Source of the DNA: an uncultured Actinomycetes bacterium
GTDB taxonomy: Bacteria; Actinomycetota; Actinomycetes; Nanopelagicales; Nanopelagicaceae
Direction of reading: 5' to 3'
Assembly: GCA_903892335.1 (NCBI GenBank)
Contig: CAITID010000102.1
Location: 1 to 5,295 of the forward strand
DNA: 5,295 nucleotides
Shown: positions 1 to 5,227 of the stretch, one piece after another
How the letters are laid out: each line of letters starts with the position of its first letter
Position numbering within the stretch: the stretch's first letter is position 1
Made by a program: the position numbers and the translations under genes
The notes under the pieces: model-generated
Database searches by the model: none
Told to the model about the DNA's origin: nothing
Seen by the model: only the letters and a program-made list of their open reading frames with translations

Positions 1-1
1 C

Positions 2-121
2 GTTCCAGAAAATAACGCCTCATTTAAGTTTAAATGGTATGGGGCTACAACCGAAATAGCAAGTTTAGATGGTGCAGGCGCATTCACCGCAGTTGGTGGT
101 ATCTCTGGAGGCACATTCTGA
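2..121 (+). CDS. C-terminal end of a tail/fibre structural protein (partial)
   Basis: An open frame enters from the left edge and gives 39 residues ending in TGA at 119-121. Base 1 is the last base of a split codon. The readable end contains KFKWYGATTEIASLDGAG followed by a Gly-rich tail finishing SGGTF. This short beta-prone, Gly/Ala/Thr-rich ending is what phage tail-fibre C-termini usually look like, and the genes to the right are fibre genes, so the same role is likely. The stop overlaps the next start by one base (TGATG), which suggests translational coupling. The N-terminus and fold are outside the window, so no specific family can be named. Confidence 0.6.
   Translation, partial: VPENNASFKFKWYGATTEIASLDGAGAFTAVGGISGGTF
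107..111 (+). promoter_or_regulatory. Ribosome binding site GGAGG that fixes the start at 121
   Basis: GGAGG lies 9 bases before ATG 121, inside the end of the upstream gene. The same frame is open back to an ATG at 34, but that extension would translate the upstream fibre gene out of frame and gives an unlikely Trp/Arg-rich peptide. The Shine-Dalgarno site together with the TGATG coupling favours the start at 121. Confidence 0.8.
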
Positions 122-465
122 TGATTGAGAAACTAATAGAGCGCCTATTCCACGCCCGAAACGCGGCTCACATCGCGCACTGGAAAACAAAATCCTACGC
201 TGAGCACAAAGCCCTCGGTCATTACTACGAAGACGTCATCGAGCAGCTAGACGAGCTGATTGAGGCGTATCAAGGTACTTTCGGAATCATTGGCGAAGTC
301 GGTGAGCAGGAAAAAAGCGTTGCAAAACTGATTCATGATGATATAATTTGGCTGAATGAAAACCGTAGCAAAGTTGCTAAGGGTGTTCCAGCCTTAGAAA
401 ATATCGTTGATGAACTCACCGGTATGCATATGAAAACTTTGTACAAACTTGAGAATTTGAGGTAA
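121..465 (+). CDS. Small Dps/ferritin-like four-helix protein of a phage
   Basis: A 114-residue soluble protein, predicted almost entirely helical. Near the N-terminus it has HIAHWKTKSYAEHKALG (residues 17-33), then LDELIE at 43-48. In E. coli Dps the ferroxidase residues are H51, H63, D78 and E82. Here H29, D44 and E48 keep the last two spacings exactly (15 and 4 residues). The first His could be H17 (spacing 12, as in Dps) or H20 of the HW pair (which needs a 3-residue deletion). The pattern therefore fits a ferritin-like/Dps-like fold. It also resembles small phage proteins grouped as DUF5856, a link made from memory. At 114 residues it is shorter than typical Dps (about 150-190), so it may lack the final helix or dodecamer contacts. 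No signal peptide or membrane segment is seen. It sits between two fibre genes, coupled to the first. Iron binding, DNA protection or a structural role are all inferences. Confidence 0.65.
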   Translation: MIEKLIERLFHARNAAHIAHWKTKSYAEHKALGHYYEDVIEQLDELIEAYQGTFGIIGEVGEQEKSVAKLIHDDIIWLNENRSKVAKGVPALENIVDELTGMHMKTLYKLENLR

Positions 466-469
466 CACT

Positions 470-898
470 ATGGCGGCATCAGGCTTTACACCTATTCAGC
501 TTTATCGCACGACGACGGGGGCGGCTGTGCCTTCTGCGGCTAATTTGCTGCCAGGAGAGCTGGGTTTCAACATCGCTGACACCGACATGGCTTTGTACGC
601 TGAGAACGCATCAGGCACAGTCAAGCGTATTATGAACAACCCTGCGGGGTTGAAGTACCCCACATCGGACGGTTCAGCGAATCAAGTCATTTCTACTGAC
701 GGAGCCGGAAATCTAGCGTGGTCTAATTCGGGCGGTAGCATCTCAGGCGCGGGTGGCGCAATAATTATTAACAACACAACCATCGGTGTGAACTACACTA
801 TTGCCTCCGGCACAAACGGGTTTTCAGTGGGACCGATCACAGTTTCTAGCGGTTTTGCGGTTACAGTTTCTTCCGGCCAGCGCTGGGTTGTTTTATAA
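470..898 (+). CDS. Short tail-fibre protein with tropism-determinant-like N-terminus
   Basis: 142 residues, preceded by GAGG at 459-462, 7 bases before ATG. Residues 7-54 begin TPIQLYRTTTGAAVPSAANL and continue through PGELGFNIADTDMALYAEN. This 'ranges over variables, LxxGELxxNxxDxxLY' pattern is the hallmark of N-terminal modules in phage fibre and major-tropism-determinant-like proteins. A linker at about 62-84 (YPTSDGSANQVISTDGAGN region, ending LAW) is also common in fibre proteins. Residues 95-142 (IIINNTTIGVNYTIASGTNG, then VGPITVSSG and WVVL at the end) form a beta-strand-rich tip module that recurs in aquatic phages. Probably a baseplate- or tail-attached trimeric structural protein. 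No enzymatic motif is seen. The front two thirds are clearly GC-richer than the Dps-like gene to the left, which points to modular origin. Confidence 0.75.
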   Translation: MAASGFTPIQLYRTTTGAAVPSAANLLPGELGFNIADTDMALYAENASGTVKRIMNNPAGLKYPTSDGSANQVISTDGAGNLAWSNSGGSISGAGGAIIINNTTIGVNYTIASGTNGFSVGPITVSSGFAVTVSSGQRWVVL

Positions 899-907
899 GG
901 AAATAAC

Positions 908-2113
908 ATGAGTACGATTTCAGCAGGTACAACATCAGGCACGGCGCTAGTCAGCACTGGCGATACCACAGGCGCATTGGTTCTTCAGACTAATGGGTCA
1001 ACAACAGCCGTTACGATTGATGCTTCACAGAATGTGACGTTTGCCAATTCAGCAAATTTGCCCAACACTTTTGGCTTCAAGAACCGCATCATCAATGGTG
1101 CAATGGTAATTGACCAGAGGAATTCTGGGGCAGAGGTTAACCCTGCTGTTAGTTTTGATTACTACCTTGATAGGTGGTTTATTAAATCACAACAAAGTGG
1201 CAAATTTAAAATTGGTCAAAATGCAGGTGCTGTTACACCGCCAACAGGATTTATAAAATATTTAGGTATTACATCTTTAGCTGCAACAACAGTTGGTGCA
1301 TCAGATGCGTATCAAGTCAGACAAAATATTGAAGGTTTTAACGTAGCAGATTTAGGTTGGGGTACTGCAAGTGCCGAAACTGTAACTTTATCTTTTAGAG
1401 TTTATTCTAGTTTGACGGGAACATTTGGCGGTGCTTTAAGAAACTCTGCTGACAATAGGTCATATCCATTTAGTTATTCAATTCCAACAGCAAATACTTG
1501 GACAACAATAAGCATTACGATTGCTGGTGATACATCAGGAACATGGCTTACTGATAATGGCATAGGCATCCAACTTCTTTTTAGTTTAGGTGTTGGTTCT
1601 ACTCTAAGTGGAACTGCTGGTGCTTGGGCTGCTGCTAATTATCAATCTGCTACAGGTGCAGTTTCGGTAGTTGGAACAAATGGTGCAACTTGGTACATCA
1701 CAGGCGTTCAACTAGAAAAAGGCTCAACAGCAACATCGTTTGATGTGCGTGACTATGGTCGTGAGTTGATAATGTGCCAAAGATATTACCAACAAAACAC
1801 AGTTCCAACTGCTGGCCTTTATGGAAACACTATGGGCCAAGTTTATGCTGGCACTAACATTCAATCAGGTTTGCAACTTTCAACCCCAATGAGAGCAACG
1901 CCATCAGCGTCCATTATCGGAACGCTGACTTGGAGTGGTGGTTTAGCGGGTAATACAACTGTAAATTTAAGTTCTTTTGGAACAATCTACTACACCCCTT
2001 TGACCACGTTAATTGGAATTGCTGGTACTGTCGCGTCCTCTCAAACTGGTGGTTATAACTGGACACTAAGCTCAAGCGCTGGTGGTGGCTATTCTTTAAG
2101 TGCGGAGTTATAA
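908..2113 (+). CDS. Large tail-fibre/receptor-binding protein with carbohydrate-binding-like region
   Basis: 401 residues; the ribosome site AGGA (898-901) overlaps the preceding stop, 6 bases before ATG. Layout: residues 1-50, a Thr/Ser/Gly beta module (GDTTGALVLQTNGSTTAVTI at 18-37); 59-72, NRIINGAMVIDQRN, and YLDRW at 86-90, a block seen in many phage and prophage fibre proteins; about 90-263, a beta-sandwich-like stretch with jelly-roll/CBM character; 264-294, a second conserved block with ITGVQLEKGSTATSFDVRD (264-282) and ELIMCQRYY (286-294); 295-401, a variable tip ending in SAEL, a frequent ending in these proteins. The likely job is to bind host surface glycan at the tip of the tail. 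No catalytic residues for a depolymerase can be recognised. From about codon 70 the DNA becomes visibly AT-richer, suggesting that the receptor-binding part has a different history from the N-terminal anchor. Confidence 0.8.
   Translation: MSTISAGTTSGTALVSTGDTTGALVLQTNGSTTAVTIDASQNVTFANSANLPNTFGFKNRIINGAMVIDQRNSGAEVNPAVSFDYYLDRWFIKSQQSGKFKIGQNAGAVTPPTGFIKYLGITSLAATTVGASDAYQVRQNIEGFNVADLGWGTASAETVTLSFRVYSSLTGTFGGALRNSADNRSYPFSYSIPTANTWTTISITIAGDTSGTWLTDNGIGIQLLFSLGVGSTLSGTAGAWAAANYQSATGAVSVVGTNGATWYITGVQLEKGSTATSFDVRDYGRELIMCQRYYQQNTVPTAGLYGNTMGQVYAGTNIQSGLQLSTPMRATPSASIIGTLTWSGGLAGNTTVNLSSFGTIYYTPLTTLIGIAGTVASSQTGGYNWTLSSSAGGGYSLSAEL
2104..2107 (+). promoter_or_regulatory. Ribosome binding site GGAG for the 58-residue gene
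   Basis: GGAG sits 8 bases before ATG 2116, within the last codons of the large fibre gene. It supports the short reading frame that follows as a true gene. Confidence 0.7.
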
Positions 2114-2115
2114 AA

Positions 2116-2292
2116 ATGCCTCAATACAAATTGTTTAAAACGCCACGAGATACAGAGCCAAGTTCTGTTCAAAGAACTGATGAGAATGGCAAACTTTGGT
2201 CTATCCCATTTGACCCTGCCAATAGCGACTACCAAGCCTATCTAAAGTGGGTTGCTGAAGGCAATACACCCGAACCCGCAGAAGGAGCTTAA
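2116..2292 (+). CDS. Small fibre-associated protein (58 aa) with DPAN-DY-YL-W motif
   Basis: Starts 2 bases after the fibre stop, with GGAG 8 bases upstream, and ends 2 bases before the next gene. The 58 residues begin MPQYKLFKTP; the core is SIPFDPANSDYQAYLKWVAE (29-48), then GNTPEPAEGA. The pattern IPxDPANxDYxxYLxWxxxGNTPxPA is familiar from small proteins and domains next to phage tail-fibre genes, where it is linked with tail-fibre assembly or with C-terminal fibre segments. The exact family name is not certain. It is acidic at the C-terminus, soluble and has no membrane segment. The position between two fibre genes suggests a chaperone or adaptor for the fibre encoded just before it. That role is inferred from context, but the motif and the tight junctions on both sides make the gene itself convincing. 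Confidence 0.8.
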   Translation: MPQYKLFKTPRDTEPSSVQRTDENGKLWSIPFDPANSDYQAYLKWVAEGNTPEPAEGA

Positions 2293-2294
2293 TC

Positions 2295-3023
2295 ATGCCA
2301 GTAGTAATCACAGGTAACAACACACCCACGGCTGGCGGCGTAACGTACGGCGACGGGACAACGTATGCAAACACAGCGGCTGGATCGGCTGGTGGCGTTT
2401 TATATTCTGCGGGTTCCAGTGCACCTGCGTTTAGTGCGGCGGGCAGTTCTGGTCAATTGTTGCAAAGTAATGGTGCATCTGCGCCTACTTGGGTTACGGC
2501 TAGTCCTGCGGCAATGACATTGATTAGCACGCAAACTGCATCAAGTTCTGCGTCTATTTCTTGGACAGGTTTGAGTGGTTATAACCACTATATGTTGATT
2601 ATGGATGGTATTGCCCCATCAACAGGAGGTCTAATTTTTTATGTGCAAGTTGGAACAGGGGCTGGCCCAACATACATTACTTCTGGATATAACACTAACA
2701 GTCTTGCATCACTTGGGAATGGTGCTCCATATAACTACGCTGGTTCAACTGCTGGGTTAATTGTGACAGACTTTTGGAATATGGGTATACGCTCTACTTC
2801 TTATGTAAGTGGAAATATTACTTTAAACAATATGACAAATTCCAAACTAGCAATTGGGGCGGGTATTGTTTCATACGTTGACCACACCAATAATCTTTTT
2901 GCATTAACATCAGTTAATGGGCAGTCTACAGGTAACACAACGGCAAAGACCGCTGTTCGTATTTTGTTTGATACGGGAAACATTGCGTCTGGTACAGCCT
3001 CTCTTTACGGAATTACATCATGA
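2295..3023 (+). CDS. Tail-fibre protein with repetitive N-terminal linker and conserved C-terminal tip
   Basis: 242 residues; a strong site AAGGAG lies at 2282-2287, 7 bases before ATG. Residues 1-27 (ITGNNTPTAGGVTYGDGTTY at 5-24) form an N-terminal attachment module. Residues 34-67 hold two degenerate linker units, GVLYSAGSSAPAF and GQLLQSNGASAPTW, a 'G-x-L-x-S-x-G-x-SAP-W' repeat common in fibre shafts. From about residue 70 to the end there is a beta-rich domain with SISWTGLSGYNHYMLIMDGI (88-107), closing with FDTGNIASGTASLYGITS (225-242). Endings of the type 'F.SGNIASGT..LYGI' are typical of phage tail proteins. Most likely another receptor-facing fibre or tip. It overlaps the next gene by 4 bases (ATGA). 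The first quarter is GC-richer than the rest. Confidence 0.78.
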   Translation: MPVVITGNNTPTAGGVTYGDGTTYANTAAGSAGGVLYSAGSSAPAFSAAGSSGQLLQSNGASAPTWVTASPAAMTLISTQTASSSASISWTGLSGYNHYMLIMDGIAPSTGGLIFYVQVGTGAGPTYITSGYNTNSLASLGNGAPYNYAGSTAGLIVTDFWNMGIRSTSYVSGNITLNNMTNSKLAIGAGIVSYVDHTNNLFALTSVNGQSTGNTTAKTAVRILFDTGNIASGTASLYGITS

Positions 3024-3202
3024 GCCAATACACACATAACATGGTTAACGGTGTTCGGGTTGATCTGACGCCTGAAGAGATTGCTGAGTTGGAAGCCCGT
3101 GATGCGGCGTATGTACCGCCAACTGCGCCACCCGCATCAACAAAAGAACAATTGCTTGCCGAGTTGCAGGCTCTTACAGCAAAAATTAACGCACTGGGGT
3201 AA
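3020..3202 (+). CDS. Small tail-assembly-chaperone-like protein (60 aa)
   Basis: Start and upstream stop share ATGA, indicating translational coupling to the fibre before it; only a weak GGA is seen at 3009-3011. The 60 residues contain MVNGVRVDLTPEEIAELEAR (8-27), then a Pro-rich hinge (VPPTAPPA, 32-39), then a helix STKEQLLAELQALTAKINAL (40-59) with hydrophobic residues L45, L49, L52, I56 and L59 spaced as a short coiled coil. 'NG..V.LT.EEIAE.EAR..A' followed by a C-terminal helix is typical of small proteins beside phage tail-fibre genes, similar to the XkdW/DUF4376-type group. It probably helps fold or attach the preceding fibre. The family resemblance is seen; the function is inferred. 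Confidence 0.78.
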   Translation: MSQYTHNMVNGVRVDLTPEEIAELEARDAAYVPPTAPPASTKEQLLAELQALTAKINALG

Positions 3203-3205
3203 CAC

Positions 3206-3862
3206 ATGACTACAACAATCAATGCGGACAACGTAACCGGCGGCGCGGTCGTTACAGCGGATGCTTCCGGAGAGCTGGCTTTGCAGGCGGCGGGAGTTAC
3301 TAAGCTCACGGTCAACAGCTCGGGCGTAACGCTGGCTTCAGCGCTGCCCGTTGCTTCTGGTGGTACGGGTGCTACATCTTTAGCATCGGCTAATATTCCT
3401 GTTGTCAACGCGGCCAACACTTTTACTAGCACCCAGACTTTCTCAGGTAGTTCATCAGCTACAGCCATTGTTCTAAACGATGCGGCAGAAGTGGTAACAG
3501 TATCAGCAACAGCGGCTACTGGAACAATTGACTATGACATTACAACTCAATCTGTTTTGTATTACACAAGTAACGCAAGTGCTAACTGGACTGTTAACTT
3601 CAGAGCCTCTAGCGGTACTTCATTGAATACTTTGATGAGTACAGGTCAGTCAATGACTGTGGCTTTTTTAGTTACTCAAGGATCACCCGCTTATTACAAT
3701 AACGCTTTGACCATTGATGGAAATTCTGTTACGCCAAAATACCAAGGCGGTACTGCCCCCACTTCTGGAAATGCAAGTTCTATTGATGTTTATACTTACA
3801 CAATAATTAAAACTGCATCTGCAACATTTACAGTTTTGGCATCACAAACAAAATTCGCATAA
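3206..3862 (+). CDS. Tail-fibre protein with SGGTGATS shaft motif
   Basis: 218 residues; GGGG at 3196-3199 lies 6 bases before ATG. Residues 1-46 (TTTINADNVTGGAVVTADAS at 2-21, then LALQAAGVTKLTVNSSGVTL at 24-43) align with the start of the 401-residue fibre. Next comes LPVASGGTGATS (47-58), a very widespread phage fibre shaft motif, and NTFTSTQTFSG (71-81), another common fibre linker. Residues 83-218 form a single beta-rich C-terminal domain with SLNTLMSTGQSMTVAFLVTQ and KYQGGTAPTSGNASSIDVYT, ending VLASQTKFA. I recognise this C-terminal domain as recurring in aquatic phage fibre proteins, but know no function. The N-terminal half is strongly GC-rich and the C-terminal half AT-rich, with a break near 3500. 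Probably a receptor-binding or decoration fibre. No enzyme motif is visible. Confidence 0.77.
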   Translation: MTTTINADNVTGGAVVTADASGELALQAAGVTKLTVNSSGVTLASALPVASGGTGATSLASANIPVVNAANTFTSTQTFSGSSSATAIVLNDAAEVVTVSATAATGTIDYDITTQSVLYYTSNASANWTVNFRASSGTSLNTLMSTGQSMTVAFLVTQGSPAYYNNALTIDGNSVTPKYQGGTAPTSGNASSIDVYTYTIIKTASATFTVLASQTKFA

Positions 3863-3871
3863 GGAATTCAA

Positions 3872-4909
3872 ATGCCATTACCAATTACAAGAGGTGCGGC
3901 TTCAGCATTAGGGTTTGGACTTTTTGGGTCAACTTTAAGCGCATCTATTGCAGTAGCGTTTTCAGATTCAAATGGATTATTTGTATATCCATGGGCTAGT
4001 GGTTTTGGTACAAAATATTCTAACCCTGCAAGTTTGCCGCAATATGGGGCTAAAACTGCTTTTTCTCCTTTAGGAAATTTTATTGCTTATGTAAGCGATT
4101 CTTCAAGTCCATATATTGCAGTCTACCCTTGGAGTCCTGGCTTTGGTACAAAATATTCAAATCCAAGTACATTACCAGCAGGGGCATCATTGGATGTAAC
4201 TTTTTCTCCTTCTGGAAACGATATTGCTGTTGCTCACAATAACAGCCCATATATTTCTGTTTACCCATGGAGTAGTGGATTTGGTACAAAGTACGCTAAC
4301 CCAAGCACATTACCAACTGGCACAGGTGGTGGAGTGGCTTTTAATCCAGCAGGGACTGCACTTGCATTAGCACACGCATCATCCCCCAATGTTTCTGTAT
4401 ATCCGTGGAGTTCGGGTTTTGGGTCAAAATATGCCAATCCAAGTACATTACCAACAGGGGATGGACTTGGTGTAGCTTTTAATCCAGCAGGTAATACGAT
4501 TGCAATTGCACACGTTACTTCACCATATGTTTCTGTATATCCATGGAGTAGCGGATTTGGTTCTAAATACGCCAATCCTAGTATATTACCTGCTGATGTT
4601 GGACAACAAGTTAGATTTAATCCAGCAGGTGATGCAATTGCTATAGCTGTTGAAAATTCCACAAGTGTTGTTGCTTATCCGTGGAGTAGTGGCTTTGGTA
4701 CAAAATACGCAAATCCAAGCACACTCCCTGCGGGGAATGGGCGTGGTTTGGCATTTGCACCTAGTGGCAATACAATTGCTGTTGCATCTACCGCAAGCCC
4801 TTATGTTACGACATATCCATGGAGTTCAGGATTCGGAACAAAATACAGTAACCCCGCAACTTTACCCACATCATATTGTGGTGGAGTAGCATTTTCAATT
4901 GGAGCATAA
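3872..4909 (+). CDS. Seven-bladed beta-propeller tail adhesin
   Basis: 345 residues; AAGGA at 3861-3865 lies 6 bases before ATG. Residues 4-18 include ITRGAASALGFGLF, an N-terminal 'RGAASAxGFG' segment found on phage tail proteins. The rest is a perfect-period repeat: YPW occurs at residues 39, 85, 131, 177, 223, 269 and 315, always 46 apart, each followed by SSGFGTKYANPSTLP or a close variant. Before each of copies 2-7 comes a WD40/YVTN-like block of the type VAFNPAGNTIAIAHxxSPYV. Seven blades is the usual closed propeller. The first blade lacks its first strand (FNPxGN) and the protein ends GGVAF, so the last strand can close the ring with the N-terminus. It has no signal peptide. The likely role is a receptor- or glycan-binding disc on the tail. 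Fold: strong from the repeat pattern. Function: inferred from neighbours. It is the most AT-rich of the large genes. Confidence 0.82.
   Translation: MPLPITRGAASALGFGLFGSTLSASIAVAFSDSNGLFVYPWASGFGTKYSNPASLPQYGAKTAFSPLGNFIAYVSDSSSPYIAVYPWSPGFGTKYSNPSTLPAGASLDVTFSPSGNDIAVAHNNSPYISVYPWSSGFGTKYANPSTLPTGTGGGVAFNPAGTALALAHASSPNVSVYPWSSGFGSKYANPSTLPTGDGLGVAFNPAGNTIAIAHVTSPYVSVYPWSSGFGSKYANPSILPADVGQQVRFNPAGDAIAIAVENSTSVVAYPWSSGFGTKYANPSTLPAGNGRGLAFAPSGNTIAVASTASPYVTTYPWSSGFGTKYSNPATLPTSYCGGVAFSIGA
3986..4867 (+). repeat. Seven tandem 138-bp coding repeats (46-residue propeller blades)
   Basis: The most conserved 18-residue core of each unit (YPW through NPSTLP) starts at bases 3986, 4124, 4262, 4400, 4538, 4676 and 4814. 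Unit length is exactly 138 bases with no insertion or deletion. Copies match closely at protein level but differ at many third codon positions (for example YPW written TAT CCA, TAC CCT, TAC CCA, TAT CCG). The linker between cores varies most just after LP and just before the SPY position. Confidence 0.9.
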
Positions 4910-4911
4910 AC

Positions 4912-5148
4912 ATGACTAAACAAGAAATTCTTTTATCAGCAAAAGAGCAACGTACTCAAGAGGTACTTGGGTATCAAATCAATATTGACAATTACACTTT
5001 AGCAATTGAACAAATTGGTATATCAGATGATCCTGATTTGGCTGATTTCAAAAATAAATTAATTGAATTGTTAAAAACTGAAAAAATTGAGCAAAAGAAA
5101 ACTCAAATAATTTTGACTGTTGTTGAACAACAATTGCAAAATATGTAA
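4912..5148 (+). CDS. Small helical tail-region protein (78 aa)
   Basis: ATG 4912 is preceded by GGAG at 4901-4904 (7-base spacer), inside the end of the propeller gene, and starts 2 bases after its stop. An in-frame ATG at 4876 would run into the propeller gene and is not needed. The 78 residues are nearly all helical: VLGYQINIDNYTLAIEQI (18-35), a short acidic turn SDDPDL (38-43), and a Lys/Glu-rich second helix DFKNKLIELLKTEKIEQKKT (45-64) running to VVEQQLQNM. This reads as a helical hairpin or coiled coil. I recall similar 'YQINIDNY..AI..I' proteins after fibre genes in other phages but no named function. As the third small gene placed directly after a fibre-like gene here, an assembly factor or adaptor for the propeller protein is plausible but inferred. 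Confidence 0.75.
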   Translation: MTKQEILLSAKEQRTQEVLGYQINIDNYTLAIEQIGISDDPDLADFKNKLIELLKTEKIEQKKTQIILTVVEQQLQNM

Positions 5149-5156
5149 TAGCTTTG

Positions 5157-5227
5157 TTGGTAATTGATATGCGTATAAACAAAAAAGTTTGGGCTTTTTA
5201 TTGTCAAGCCTTGCATAAGATTACCAA
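5157..5227 (+). promoter_or_regulatory. Long-range inverted repeat covering a start codon
   Basis: TTGGTAAT (5157-5164) pairs perfectly with ATTACCAA (5220-5227), and TATGC (5168-5172) pairs with GCATA (5213-5217). Between the two stems is a 3/2-base internal loop; the apical loop is 40 bases. The 5' arm includes the ATG at 5169-5171. In mRNA it could form a hairpin that hides the start of the 34-codon gene. There is no U-run after it, so it is not a standard terminator. It could be chance, as the arms are AT-rich. Confidence 0.35.

Noticed and set aside
34..120. Upstream extension of the Dps-like gene to ATG 34
   Set aside because: It overlaps the fibre gene end in another frame, yields a Trp/Arg-rich peptide unlike the family, and GGAGG plus TGATG point to the start at 121.
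2113..2118. Programmed frameshift joining the 401-residue fibre and the 58-residue protein at the A-run
   Set aside because: The run follows the stop codon, and the small gene has its own ATG and ribosome site, so ordinary coupled initiation explains it.
2801..2983. 60-codon minus-strand frame
   Set aside because: Antisense to the conserved C-terminal part of the 242-residue fibre; no supporting motif.
3013..3468. 151-codon open frame on the minus strand
   Set aside because: It lies fully antisense to two convincing fibre-block genes; its Ala/Val/Pro-rich product is a by-product of GC-rich Thr/Ala/Gly codons on the other strand.
4080..4289. 69-codon minus-strand frame
   Set aside because: Antisense shadow inside the propeller gene with no family resemblance.
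4261..4662. 133-codon minus-strand frame with its own internal repeats
   Set aside because: The periodicity is the 138-base blade repeat read backwards. The + strand frame has the ribosome site, tail-type N-terminus and protein-level conservation.
4650..4889. 79-codon + strand frame overlapping the propeller gene
   Set aside because: Out-of-frame reading of blade repeats with Leu/His-rich, implausible composition.
470..4909. Diversity-generating retroelement target, suggested by the tropism-determinant-like N-terminus at 470
   Set aside because: No reverse transcriptase, no template/variable repeat pair and no C-type-lectin-like C-terminus is visible in this window.
5182..5200. Possible terminator hairpin (AAAAAG, TTTGGG, CTTTTT)
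   Set aside because: The stem is almost all A-T, lacks a GC core, and lies inside a candidate reading frame, so it would be a very weak terminator.
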